In this document: piece by piece, positions 46,481-58,388 of the stretch
Layout: each line of letters begins with the position of its first letter
Numbering within the stretch: position 1 is the first letter of the stretch
Assembly: GCA_030844895.1 (NCBI GenBank)
Contig: CM061223.1
Coordinates: forward strand, 6,434,676-6,498,675
From: Ambrosia x helenae
Lineage: Eukaryota; Streptophyta; Magnoliopsida; Asterales; Asteraceae
Direction of reading: 5' to 3'
Length of the DNA stretch: 64,000 bases
Made by a program: the position numbers and the translations under genes
Notes under the pieces: model-generated
What the model saw: the letters and a program-made list of their open reading frames with translations, nothing else
Databases searched by the model: none
Told to the model about the DNA's origin: nothing

Positions 46481-47760
46481 GTTGTTGCACGTGGCTGTGA
46501 GCTTTCGATCGTTATTGGTTTTGTTCGTTATAATTTGGGCATGATATGAACGTTTGTTATAACATTAGATACATGTTTTACATTGATAGAAAACCATAAG
46601 ATAAAACATATTGATATCAGTAACAATGTTGTTTGGTTGAGTCCGTCATGGTATTGGTGCGGTACTTGCAATCAATATAGCTTCATGTAAATGCATATTT
46701 TGTATGTTCCTAGCTAGATGATATGCTAGTCAAGTCATTTGTGGTGTAAATCGTTTCGTAATAGATCAGAGGTATAATAATAATTTGGTAAGGAGAATGA
46801 GTCTAGGGAATGGACTCATTCGCCTCGAATACCAAACAAATGAGGCCCACTCGTATGGACACTGTAGGGGGATGAGAACAACATATAAATATTCTTGTGT
46901 CGTGTACGACATCGAGAGAAAACGGTCCTACACTTCCAATAATAAAAAATGCTCTGTTGTTTTGGTTTTTGATGAAATTTTATAATGAAACGTCAAGAAA
47001 ACTAAAAAATGAATGAATACCAGTCCCCTTATCGACTAATAAAAATTAAAAGAATATAAAATAAGAAATTTAACATTTCTAGTTTTAACAATTTAAATTT
47101 ATTTGGGAGCTGGACCTAGAAGACTTTTGTTCATGTGTGTTTATGGGTTACTAGTTACTCAAGACATGGATTGTTGTGTGCTTGTTGGCGAACTTGATGT
47201 TTATTGCAAAACCTTCAAGTTGGAAATTGTTGTTGTGAAGTCATTAGGCTAGTTTATTGCTATTGGTTTTGTTCAAGTTGCATGTTAAGAAAGCCTATTT
47301 GGGTTTATTGTTCAGCAAACCTAAAACCTTAGTATGTTCTCTATATATATCGAGTGAACCACGTAAACTTCTCATGTCCGTGTGCTATATATTTTGATGG
47401 TGAAGCTCTAGCGAATTTTGATGGAATCCGCTTGCCATAGCAGCAGGACACCCATAAACCATTTGAGTTTTGCATTTCCGCCATAACCTGCAAATACATT
47501 GACAACTCGTGTATTTTGCAAAAAAAAAAAAAAAAAAACTTTATACACACAAGATTTCATTGTAAACCTATGTTCCTTCACATACTCAAACATTCAAATA
47601 TATTTAAATTAATTTAGTTAAATTTAATTTAATTTAACTTAACTTAATGTAATGTAAATTTAATTCAAATAGTACTAAAGTAAACCCTTTTTGTCTTTAA
47701 TTATCTTCTATCTAACTCCTTGACCCATACATCCCGATCATTATCCACCAAGTTAAACCA
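46481..47760. other. No supported gene; probable Helitron body
   Basis: The frames at 46785-46985 and 47341-47593 lack recognisable motifs. An 18-base A run is at 47520-47538. Confidence 0.4.
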
Positions 47761-47845
47761 CACTTAAGTCTACAACAAAAACTGAGGGAAATCTTCTAAG
47801 CCTACGACTTGCCTGAGAATTAATCTGACCAACCCCGTTCGCGAC

Positions 47846-48928
47846 ATGGCCATCTCCGCGCTAAGCAACTTCTTCCAGTTTCTGATTAGCTTGTATAGCA
47901 AAGCATTCCCACTCGTCTACTACATTGTTTCTGTGGCCGTAACCAACTTTTTCCATCTTATTGGCTTGTTAATCAAAGCATTCCCACTAGAACATATGAC
48001 CAACTACTTTGGCCAACTCTTCTCTATAGCGGTCTCAACCATAACCAACTTCTTCCAGTATCTGATTGACTTGTTAACCAAAGCATCCACACTAGAGAAT
48101 CTAACAAACTTCGTCAGCTTCATCTTCTATGTAGTCTCAACCGTGAGCAACTTGTTCCAGTATCTGATTGACTTGTTAATCAAAGCGTTCCCACTAGAGA
48201 ATATGACCAACTACTTTGGCCAACTCTTCTCTATATCGGTCTCAACCATAACCAACTTCTTCCAGTATCTTATTGACTTGTTAACCAAAGCATCCACACT
48301 AGAGAATCTAACAAACTTCGTCAGCTTCGTCTTCTATGTGGCCTCCACTTTAAGCAACTTGTTCCAGTATCTGATTGACTTGTTAATCAAAGCGCTCCCA
48401 CTAGAGCATATGACCAACTACTTTGGCCAACTCTTCTCTATAGCGGTCTCAACCATAACCAACTTCTTCCAATATCTTATTGGCTTGTTAATCAAAGCGT
48501 TCCCACTAGAGCACATGACCAACTACTTTGGCCAACTCTTCTCTATAGCGGTCTCAACCATAAGCAACTTCTTCCAGTATCTTATTGACTTGTTAACCAA
48601 AGCATTCGCACTAGAGAATTTGACAAACTTTGTTAGTGTGGTCGTCTCCATTGTAAGCAACATGTTCCTTTATCTTATTGGCTTGTTTAACCAATTTATG
48701 ATACCGCCAGAAACATGGGACGATCAAGATGATGAATTCAGCCCGCGGTTGATTGATCATGCCACACCCTATCTCCTACCTGCGGTCCTCTTCGTCACGT
48801 TTATATATTTAACGAAGCTCGGGATCAAGATGATGAAAGCGCCCGGTAGACCTTCTACAAGGATATCAAGGGCTAGGTTTGAACAAAACCCTGCACATTA
48901 TTTCCGCACCCTTCGTGCTGCCAAATAA
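47846..48928 (+). CDS. Membrane-repeat family member C, front end broken (360 aa frame)
   Basis: Open from an internal ATG to TAA. Upstream at 47773-47845 the DNA still matches the first codons of members A and B (CTACAACAAAAACTGAGGGAAATCTTC in two pieces), but the original ATG is gone, a TAA replaces a sense codon and the frame is shifted. This frame therefore lacks the LQLKLRGIFL start. Residues 48-286 are seven 34-35-residue repeats (LE(H/N)(M/L)TN...NFFQYLIDLL.KA). Then come IPPETWDDQ, a membrane segment (about 309-325) and the tail MMKAPGRPSTRISRARFEQN. The long open frame argues for recent loss or for use of the new start. Unrecognised function. Confidence 0.65.
   Translation: MAISALSNFFQFLISLYSKAFPLVYYIVSVAVTNFFHLIGLLIKAFPLEHMTNYFGQLFSIAVSTITNFFQYLIDLLTKASTLENLTNFVSFIFYVVSTVSNLFQYLIDLLIKAFPLENMTNYFGQLFSISVSTITNFFQYLIDLLTKASTLENLTNFVSFVFYVASTLSNLFQYLIDLLIKALPLEHMTNYFGQLFSIAVSTITNFFQYLIGLLIKAFPLEHMTNYFGQLFSIAVSTISNFFQYLIDLLTKAFALENLTNFVSVVVSIVSNMFLYLIGLFNQFMIPPETWDDQDDEFSPRLIDHATPYLLPAVLFVTFIYLTKLGIKMMKAPGRPSTRISRARFEQNPAHYFRTLRAAK
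47987..48703 (+). repeat. Seven ~105-bp tandem repeats, partly in 207-bp pairs
   Basis: Two subtypes alternate (MTNYFGQLFS and LTNFVSF). Units 1-2 and 3-4 form near-identical pairs, a higher-order repeat. Units 5 and 6 are both of the first subtype. Confidence 0.9.
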
Positions 48929-50080
48929 TTTTTGTCTAATGTTGTTTCGTGTGTTATGCATATGTGACTTTAGTCACTGTTTTAATATAAACAAAGTGTC
49001 GGTATGAATTATTGTTTTTATTATTATTTTTGAATAAATAGTTAATACAGTTGTCTCATTTCTTCTTTATAATTTAACATTCTTTTATTTATTTTTCATT
49101 TGTAATCCATGTAACGCCGGCTCAACGTTTTTGGAGACCCAAAGCAAACTTAAACGTTGAGGCCCTTTCTAAAAAGACAAAATAAACTAAACACTGTATT
49201 ATTGACGAAGTTAAAAAAAATAAAAAATTTATATCTCATGTGTGTATAAATATGGGGGTGTTTGGGATTGATTATTTAAAACAGATTATGCGTTTTGGAA
49301 AAGCAGGGGTGGAGCTGCTTATAGATTATTGCGTTTTGTTAGCCTAAAAAACTGATTATCTGTGTTTTCAAAACGCAATCCAAACACTAAAAACTGATTA
49401 TCTGCGTTTTCAAAACGCAATAATCTAAAAATTAGATTCAAAACGCAATCCCAAACACCCTCTATGTCGAGATTAAATTTATTTTTGTTGGTTAATTTGA
49501 TGCATAAACTCTATTCTATTTTATACCAAATTTATCTATCCTTGCCTAGGTTTAAACATGTAACCTCCCTTTAAAGAGACATAAGCCTCTCTATTAAGAG
49601 GGCTAGCCTCACGTTCGCCTGAAAAATTAAAAAAATTAAATAGTTCGTTTAAATCATTTCTGATAAATATGAATGACGATTTAAGTTGAGATACGATTTA
49701 ATAATATAATATAAAAATCTTAATTATTATATGTATGTTGGAAGCTTTACGAAAAAAACAATACTCCAACTTTGGCTTTCGGTTTTGCTTTTGCTTTGTG
49801 GCATGTTTGAAGTCTTTATCGAAATTCATTAATTTAATCATTTTCAAAGCAACTTCCGTACCAATAATTGAGTTTAATTATGTCGATAGACCTTATGTTA
49901 TATCTATATTACAGTTTTGGTTCATAAGTTTCATTTGTTACATCTTTAGCCCAATTGTTTATTCAAAGGTAATAGGGATGGTACTGAATCAGCACACAAA
50001 CGTAAACGAATGGTCAATGAAGCGAGTGAGCGTCAAATTTTCGAGTTAGAATTTAAAAAAATTACTAAAATGCCCTTAGT
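48929..50080. other. Intergenic, with one small MITE
   Basis: The frame at 49735-50049 is unrecognised. Apart from the MITE at 49256, nothing is seen. Confidence 0.45.
49256..49461. mobile_element. Small MITE
   Basis: GGGTGTTTGGGATTG at 49256-49270 and exact complement at 49447-49461. The interior repeats TGATTATCTGCGTTTTCAAA-like units. Confidence 0.75.
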
Positions 50081-50081
50081 A

Positions 50082-50340
50082 TATCATCATCATCATACTC
50101 AGTTAATCCCACCTATAGCAAAGCTAAGGTAGGGTCTGAGAAGGGTAAGATGTAGACAGCCTTACCTCTACCCTAAGAATAGAGAGTCTGCTTCCAGTGA
50201 GACCCCCGACTCGATGTGGTTTGGTATCAAGCCTTGGACATAAGGCACAGAACACTTAGCAATCGGGGCAAACCCGATCGGTGCATGTACCTCTTTGTCT
50301 TTTGGCTATCCACGCCACCACATGATGCATGATTAACCAT
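50082..50340 (-). mobile_element. Au-type SINE (probable)
   Basis: On the minus strand, GGTAAGGCTGTCTACATC and a GTGGG..AACTGAGTATGATGATG end match my memory of the Au SINE 3' region, which ends in short TTG/ATG repeats. The head is diverged. Confidence 0.55.
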
Positions 50341-50929
50341 CCGTCGTTTTTAACGTTATTTTCACGAAATTAGTAAAATAACGCTAAAACTAGTACAACT
50401 TTACTTTTGCCCGCCAAAATGCCCTTAATATATAAATAATTATATTAAAATAAATTGCTGACATTGATTAAATATAACCTATCTACAAAAAAAAAAAAAA
50501 AGTAACTCCGGTTTTGCTTTGAAAACCGGAGTCTCACCTTCAAGATTTTGATGTCTTTGTCAGTATAATCGTTATTGGTCTCATCTTCATCTTCTTACTC
50601 ATCGCAACAAACCCAACCCAAATCCCTTTCCCCGTCATTGCTATAGAATAAGCAACGATCTTGTTTTCCAGAAACCTAATCATCGAAAGACTAGCAAACT
50701 GAACCCGACCTAAAATGTGACTCTACACACTGAGGGAAGCCGTTTTGGGTGGAGCCTAGGAATAATATCAAGCCTTGACAAATAGTGCATCTATGTCCGT
50801 GGCTACTAAGATGAATTCCTTAAAAAATCAAATCGAACTGAGCTTAAATGTGCTCGGGCATAAATTAGAGATCGTTTTGTATAGGAACCTGAGTGTCATA
50901 AATAATCCTTTATATAAAATATAATAAAT

Positions 50930-51786
50930 TCTCTATATATTAATCTAAAAACAGTTGAACAGTAAATCCTTTTTATTGGCTAATGTATTTTTATAGCAAC
51001 ATTTGTGAGTAATTTATTGGCCCACGTATTTTGTAGCCACATATGTGAGTATAACTATAATTGCTAATTGGTAGTTTTTAGGATTTCAAACATTTACCAT
51101 CAGTCTAACACTTGTAGCCCAGTTGGTTGAGGACCTAAAATTTCCTATGGGAGGCTTGGGTTTAATTCCCACTAGCTACATTTGAAAGATATTGGTGAAG
51201 GGGAAATGAGGGATGACTCAGACCATTGGCTTGGGTTCGAGTCCTGATCCCAACCGGTTTTACCGATTATTTCACTGTCGTGCCTTCGGGCGGGTGAGTG
51301 GTCGGGTTTTCCCAGGAATAGGTGGCAATTGGTGGCCTGGGTACTCTCGAGTACCTGGTTCGCCAAAAGGGTGCCCGAGAGTGCTCGAAAATTGATTCGT
51401 TGGCCGTTCAAAAAAAAAAACAAAAACATTTACCATCAAACTTTTAGCTTTTATGATTTCAAACTTTAACCACTCAACTTTGGCCATTAACATTCTTACT
51501 AACTTTTGTATTTTCTTTTCTTCCAATTTGATCACCAAACTTTGACCACCAAACTTTTAGCTTTTAGGATTTCAAACTTTGACCACCAAACTTTTAGCTT
51601 TTAGCCGCGAGTATTTTTTTGAAGCTCACGCGACAATAACAGTCACTTAATATTATCTTTTATTTCCACGAAACCGTCCACAATTACGTGAAAGAATGCA
51701 GGAAAATCGTTGCCCATAATGCGACTAAACACTTCTGCACAACAAACATGCCCCGCCGCTTTGCGGGGGTTAACAAAAACCCTAGT
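50930..51786 (+). mobile_element. Helitron carrying a nested SINE
   Basis: The 3' end is a hairpin CCCCGC-CGCTTT-GCGGGG followed by CTAGT at 51782-51786 and T. The body at 51440-51640 is the same family, opposite strand, as the Helitron at 42598. The 5' start near 50930 (TCTCTATATATTAATC) is a guess, since the base before it is T rather than A. Confidence 0.6.
51088..51438 (+). mobile_element. Composite SINE with two B boxes
   Basis: A perfect 15-bp duplication AAACATTTACCATCA (51088-51102 and 51424-51438). The head has TAGCCCAGTTGG (A box) and GGGTTTAATTCCC (B-like), then a second exact B box GGTTCGAGTCC near 51234. The tail is an A run. Length about 320 bp. Confidence 0.88.
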
Positions 51787-52900
51787 TGAAAATGAAAGAA
51801 TGAATATGTATAACATGATTGATGTTATTTTCTAGATGATTATAAAAAAACTATTAAAGTGCAATAGCAATAGCAATATAAAAAGGAGCCGAGTTTGATG
51901 ATTCTTGACGACCAAAGTTTGAGTTTAAATTTTTAAATACAAAACACGAAACGACCGTAAGCTAAAACACGAGATCGACTTTAATCAACCGAAGAGCCGG
52001 TCCTGAGGATTCAAGTGACGTTATAAAAATAAACATAGCAAATATATAGTATTAAAATAACATGCCATAATAGCTAAGCAATGATTCGTGAAACTCTCCT
52101 ATAACTTTTTAAATGACAATACACTATATATTTTTTTTATTGTTATATTATTATTTAAATTAGATTAGATAATTAGATAATTGAATATTTGGATTATGAA
52201 CCTGGATCAAATTTGGCCCAATACAAGTTATAAGGTTTTAGATATAGTACTATAGTAGTATCATAAATGATTAATACGTTTTATAGTTCTAAATTTTTAG
52301 AGATGACTCAACACGTTTTTTGTATTCATATTTTTAAACAAACACACATATATGTGTATAAATATGTATAGTATTACAAAAATGGCCCTCCGAAATTATA
52401 TGCCTCGACTGAAGGTGCGGCTCGCCCACCCCAAGACCGGCACTGATTAACGTACCGGTGTAGACTCCTAACTATATATGATTTTATGCTTTTTTGTATC
52501 TCCTAACAACTTGATTGATGTAAATATATGACGGTAACAAATATATTCTCGCTTTTAGTCTAAATTACAGCCCAAATATAAAATATTGTGACACATATAC
52601 GTTTTTTATATATTGTTTGCATGTACAATTATTCATTTTTTCGTATGCCATGTTTTAAAATTTTGATATACAATTATACATTTTTTATTAGATTATTTGT
52701 TCATGCCAAATATTGTTTATAATATCAAATTCGCTAGCTTACGTAGGTAGTTGTTGTGCATAAGCCTAAAGTCCAAAACAAGATATTGACATAACGTCCT
52801 TCAAATGAATCAAATATTATCAGCATATGACTGACTTGCAACCATTTACACACTATAACCATTTCTATCTGCAGCAGCTTAAACAGAGTTAATTCAAGCT
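51787..52900. other. Upstream region of the P450 gene
   Basis: AT-rich, no gene seen. No convincing TATA box was chosen. Confidence 0.5.
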
Positions 52901-55133
52901 ATGGCTCTACTTCTGGTTCTCCTAATCGTCATATCGAGTCTTGTTCTCCTTCGATTTCTCCTTAACTTTGTTCGTAAAGCATGGTGGACTCCGACGAACA
53001 TTCAGAACATGATGAAATCGCAGGGAATCGAAGGTCTACCTTATAGTTTTCCTCATGGAAACACCCAAGTTATTGCTGCCATGAGAAACCAGTCCATGAA
53101 CCACCCGATGGACATGTCACATGACATCTTTCCGCGAATCCAGCCACACGTCCACTCTTGGATCAAAACCTACGGTAAGATGTTCGCTATGCATACACTT
53201 TTTTTTCGTAACCACAATGCATACACATAATATGTTACTAGAAAATTCAGACACTGCCAATACCCTGTTAACCAACGGGGTCAGGTAGAAAGCATCATGC
53301 GCCAGCAAGTGGCCTCCAAGAAGTTATGATAAAAAACCATGAAAGAAAAATCAAACGCTTACCATTGTGCCACCCCTTGAAGGATCGCACAGTGTTAATT
53401 TTAAACACTTATGTAGGCGTTTTCGTGTTTTTAGGGCTGAATTTCATAAACTGGCATGGGTCGGAAGCACAACTTTTCGTTACAGATCCTGAGCTTGTAA
53501 AAGAAGTTTTAAACAATCGAGAAGGAGCTTACCCGAAGATGGATATGGTAGGGTATGCAAAGAAGCTTTTAGGCGAATCGCTTATAACAAACGAAGGCGA
53601 AAAATGGGCAAAGGTTCGAAAACTAGCTAACCATACTTTCCATGCAGAAAGCTTGAAGGTGGGAATCATCTATTTCATTTCAAAAGTTACTTGATTTTAT
53701 GTATTTGGATCAGAAACCTTAATATCTTGAAACCATTGTCACAGAAAATGATTCCAGAGATGAGCAGAAGCATCGAGACGATGCTGGAGAAGTGGAAGGA
53801 CTTTGAAGGCCAGGAAATCGACGTGCATAAGGAATTCGGGTTGGTTACAACTGAGGTGATATCAAGAACGGCGTTTGGTAGCAGTTACGTCGAAGGGAAG
53901 CATATATTTGAGATGGTGGCGAAACTAACATCAATTACTGTTAGAAATCTGTACAGGTTACGGTTTCCAGGCATCAGGTTAGATTCAAACCCGGCCCATA
54001 GTTTCATTCGCGTAAAAACATCAAACCCTAACCTTCACGCACCTAATATTATGAGCCGAGAACATGACCCGTTTAACCCATTCATATAAATGCAACAAAT
54101 GGGTTAGTGGGTCAACTGTTTAAGTATTCAGGTTGGCGGGTTGACTTGTTTAACTAATTAAACGTGATAAACAGGTCAACCCGAACACGACCCCTTTTAT
54201 ATGCAGGTTAAATATGTAAAACCCAAAACCTGATTATTGTTTGTATTTTTAGTTTGATATTGAAGACAAACGATGAAACTGAAGCAGAGAAGCTTGAAAA
54301 GGCGATAAAAACATCGATTCTAGACATTGTGAAGAAACGAAAGGAGAATTCCGATGAAGGCATGGATGGGTACGGAAGTGATTACCTCGGACAGCTTGTG
54401 AAAATGGCTAATGACTCTAATGAAAGCAAGAGGATCACAATAGAACAAATGATCGATGAGATCAAAACCATATATGGGGCGGGACATCTCACGACCACAA
54501 GCTTACTTTCGTGGACGGTTTTCCTACTAGCGATTAATCAAGAATGGCAAGACAAGTTAAGGGAAGAAGTGATCGCGTTATTTGGTCAGAAAACCCCAAC
54601 TTCAGATGGCATTGCAAGACTTAAAACAGTAAGAAAGTGTGTGTGTGTTAATTGAATATATAAATAATCAAGTTAATATGAACCTGTTATGTTCTTGAAT
54701 GCAGATGAACATGGTGATACATGAGTCACTCAGGCTATATCCACCTGTGCTTACAGTGACAAGAAAAGCAGATAGGGAAATAAAACTGGGAAACCTTAAT
54801 CTTCCAGCTGGATTGAACATTTTCGTCTCAATTCTCGCACTTCATCACAATTCCGCTATTTGGGGCAAGGACGCTCATTGTTTCAGACCCGAAAGATTTG
54901 AAAACGGGGTCTCTAAAGCAACTAAGAACAATGCCGCAGCGTTTCTTCCTTTTGGGACAGGACCCAGGACTTGTGTTGGATTAAATTTCACCACAAATGA
55001 AGCAAAAATTGCACTTTCAATGATTTTGCAGCGTTACAGGTTCACGCTTTCACGTAATCATGTTCATAACCCGGCTGATGTGTTCATCCTGACTCCTAAG
55101 AATGGTGTTCAAGTGATCCTTCATCCTTTTTGA
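52901..55133 (+). CDS. Cytochrome P450, CYP72 clan, CYP749A-like (511 aa)
   Basis: Five exons: 52901-53174, 53435-53658, 53745-53977, 54253-54628 and 54705-55133, 1536 nt in phase with GT-AG borders. A membrane-bound heme monooxygenase of the ER, substrate unknown. It has an N-terminal anchor (residues 2-22), W-x-P hinge region, the exon-2 start LNFINWHG, ESLR (K helix, 376-379), PERF (431-434) and heme loop FGTGPRTCVG with Cys459. The I-helix motif, normally AGHETT in this family, reads AGHLTT (320-325), so the acidic residue for proton delivery is replaced by Leu. Sequence style matches CYP749A22-like proteins (from memory). A diverged paralogue is at 59822-62766 on the other strand. Confidence 0.9.
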
Positions 55134-56739
55134 AAGATGATTAATTGTTCTTGTGTGTTAAAATCGCTATGTTGTAAATGTAATTGCGTTAAATTGTTGG
55201 TATTGAATAATTAATAAGAACTTGTATGTATATAATGTATAAATGCTCAAAGGCCTAACAGGTCTAAGCTTACCAGCTAAATTGAAAAGGCTTAAAGGCC
55301 GTTGAAGCTTAACAAGAAGTTTAAGACGCTAAAACTCAATAGGTCCAAGCTCAGAATCATGCAATAGATATGCATATTAATAATAATACTTGTTCTCACA
55401 CTAGATATCGACTAAGTTGAGTGTCGGAGAGTGTTCCTAGGGCTCGAGCCTCGATCATCTTCTAATGAGTTTTTTGTGTGTTACATCTCGGATCTAAGCT
55501 CAGAAATGGCTGAGCAACACCAGGTGCAACTCAACCCAGATCTCAATGTTGCTATCACTATAATTTGATAAATCATCAAAATCAATCATTGGGTCTAAAC
55601 AAATACTAAATGGTCCCTTTTAAGTTATAACTTATATAACTATCAAACATCACCATCAAGCTGAAGTCGACGTTCATAGTCTTTGCGTGAACAGAAGAGT
55701 CACTCGTGAAGTTCTATCGCTCATGGGGGCAACTATAAGCAAACTGCAACACTTAGGAGGCATAGCACAAGCACAAGCACACTCAAGGGGTGTCATGCAG
55801 CAATCAATTAAGTAATTAACTAGAAAATTTGGTATTTTTAAATATATCAAATTAATCATTGTTGTTTGAACAATCGGAACCTGACAAAAGCTTGACAATG
55901 TCCATGAATAATTAAAGGGTGTTTCCAAGCAATGAGTGTGACCATGGATGGACCACCCACTTAACATATCATATTCTTATGGGATGCCTCCAAACTATGA
56001 TCGTACATGTTTTATTAATAATATGCAATCATAATCACAATTTACTTGAATATTTTAGATCTTGGTGGACCAAACGGGTTTTTTCTAAGGAAGATATGTG
56101 GTCACTACACATAAGCAATGACCCAGTGTCTGCTTCGGGTGGTCCTAAGCAAAAATGTCCAAAGCTGCTAGCGGGTGAGCACTTTTCGATCTAAACCGGG
56201 TCACTGACCATCAACGAACGTTAAACAGGCCTACTAGTCAGTCATCAGTCTACTAATATTACAATTATTGGTCTCAGTCTCAGACTAGAACCAGATGTCG
56301 TCTGGAAAACCAATTGCCTCTGATTCTATTTCCTGGGCTTCTTAGTTTCAGTTTGGTCTCATACCATTACCAGTCGGTTTGCAGGCCAAGATCATCCCTA
56401 CACACAGCTTAAGATTGTATGTCCAAAGCTCGTATATCGGGATGCCTCAGAATTATGATTATTTCGGGTTTTCTAAATGTAAATTGTTAACTATTTAAAT
56501 TAGATAATTTGATGATTGTTAAAATTTAAAACAATCCAAACACACTCTCTTTCAACCCGCTTCGTTATCTTATAGTTGAAAATCAGATTCTGGTTATTCC
56601 ATATCACATAACTACATTAAAACGCAATGTCAAACAAGCAGTAAGAGACTAAAATAACACAAAAAAACACTTTTACACAACTTTTATTGTTATCACTTAA
56701 CAATGTTGAGGGAGATTACGTATCTGACTCTGCAACCTT
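55134..56739. other. Intergenic, no gene seen
   Basis: The frames at 55674-55967 and 55919-56194 lack recognisable motifs. Confidence 0.5.
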
Positions 56740-58063
56740 TTAGCCTCCACAGCAGGATCCACATGCAGGAAGAGAGTCTGCACAACGGCATAACAGGGGT
56801 CTCATCAAGATAGCTAGATATTATACATAAATCAAATTAACAAAAACTCTTGAATAACATACTGTGGTCAATGCCTCTAACATTGTCTAATCCACGAGGT
56901 GGCCCACGTGGGCCACTACCATATGGACCACCACCAGGGCCGCCACCACCCATTTCTTGCTGGAACCAGATGACTTCTTGTAGCCATCAGATTTCTCCAT
57001 CTACAAATGCGGTGCATAAATAGCGAAATGTTTAATGGGCATTGTTGCATAAATGGTGTATTAGCTATGGAGACGGATTTTGGATATTAATATTACCGAA
57101 AACATAGTAGCGAAGAACACAGAAATGAAACTTATAATTGCCCAAAAGAAATCAATGATTGTTCTAAGACGCCATATGGATCGATTTGATTTCACAACAC
57201 CTGGGGATCAACACAAAGTAACTTTAGTTTTAACACGTACACAAAATCACATATGATACACCTACATAGCGTGTAATGCATATGCATGATACACGCACGT
57301 GGATATACAAGATAGATGGAAAAAGAATGCCTGAACAAACTATAGCATCATAAGTTCATAACATGTTTCTTTTGTTTGTTATATGTAAAATGTTTAATAT
57401 GAGAGGCAAAATGTCACTGTAAAGTGTAAATAAGTTACCTAATGCAAGCATTTTAATGACTAACTGACCAACGCTTGTATATAATTTAGAGGTCGATTTA
57501 GCTACTACTACTAGCATGTTAAAAAAATTAATTTGGACCAATGACCGTCTTGCACAGATAACGAACTGCAACTTTTACCAGTGACTTGAATATTCTCTCC
57601 CAGATCCTTGCAGCCATGGTAACACCTTATTGTACTAAGTAAAGGTGGCAAGAAGGATGGGCCGGTGGGTGGTTGGGTAACCGTATAATAATTAAAATAA
57701 CAAAAGTCTTGACTCTTGAATAAAACAATCTAGAAGTTTGTAAGTACACTAAAAATAGACATTGGGCGCCTTTTCAAACTGTTTGAATTAAAGCTAAACT
57801 CTTTGATCCGACTTGTTTGACATAAAACATAACTCAGATCAACCCAAATATAAGTAAATGCATAGATATTATTACCACTTGTATTGTAGGGCTAAGACAG
57901 GATCAAGAGAGTGCAAGATCCAGATAATGCCTACAATAGTTTAATTACAGCCTAAGGCACCTTAGATAACATAACAAAACATCGGATGTTCTTATTTCTA
58001 GCAGAGTGTTGAGTTTTATCGCCGCTGGACAAGTAATCCAATATTAACCGGCATCTAAACAAC

Positions 58064-58248
58064 AAGTTTTTGAGAAATTAGGGTTGGTGAATAAAATTTT
58101 GTATATAGTTTGTCAAATGACACATATTTAATTCTCCTCACTTCTGTTAATCAGCATCTAAACAGAATTGAGGAGAATTAAATATGTGTCATCATTTGAC
58201 AAACAATAAACAAAATATTATTCACAAACCCTAATTTCTCAAAAACTT
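58064..58248. repeat. Near-perfect hairpin in intron 1
   Basis: Arms 58064-58140 (77 bp) and 58169-58248 (80 bp) are reverse complements with few mismatches and a 3-bp indel, separated by 28 bp. It lies in intron 1 of the SelK-like gene. Confidence 0.9.
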
Positions 58249-58361
58249 TGGTAACTTTCATAAACTCAGGCAATTCACCTAATAATAAATAAGCTAAACA
58301 CAATTTAGAAAAGATCTAACATGGTTAATTTACCGATCAATGAAATCTAGATTGTAGATTC

Positions 58362-58388
58362 CATATATATATATATATATATATATAT
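58362..58388. repeat. (TA)n microsatellite
   Basis: About 26 bp of AT units in intron 1 of the SelK-like gene. Confidence 0.9.
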
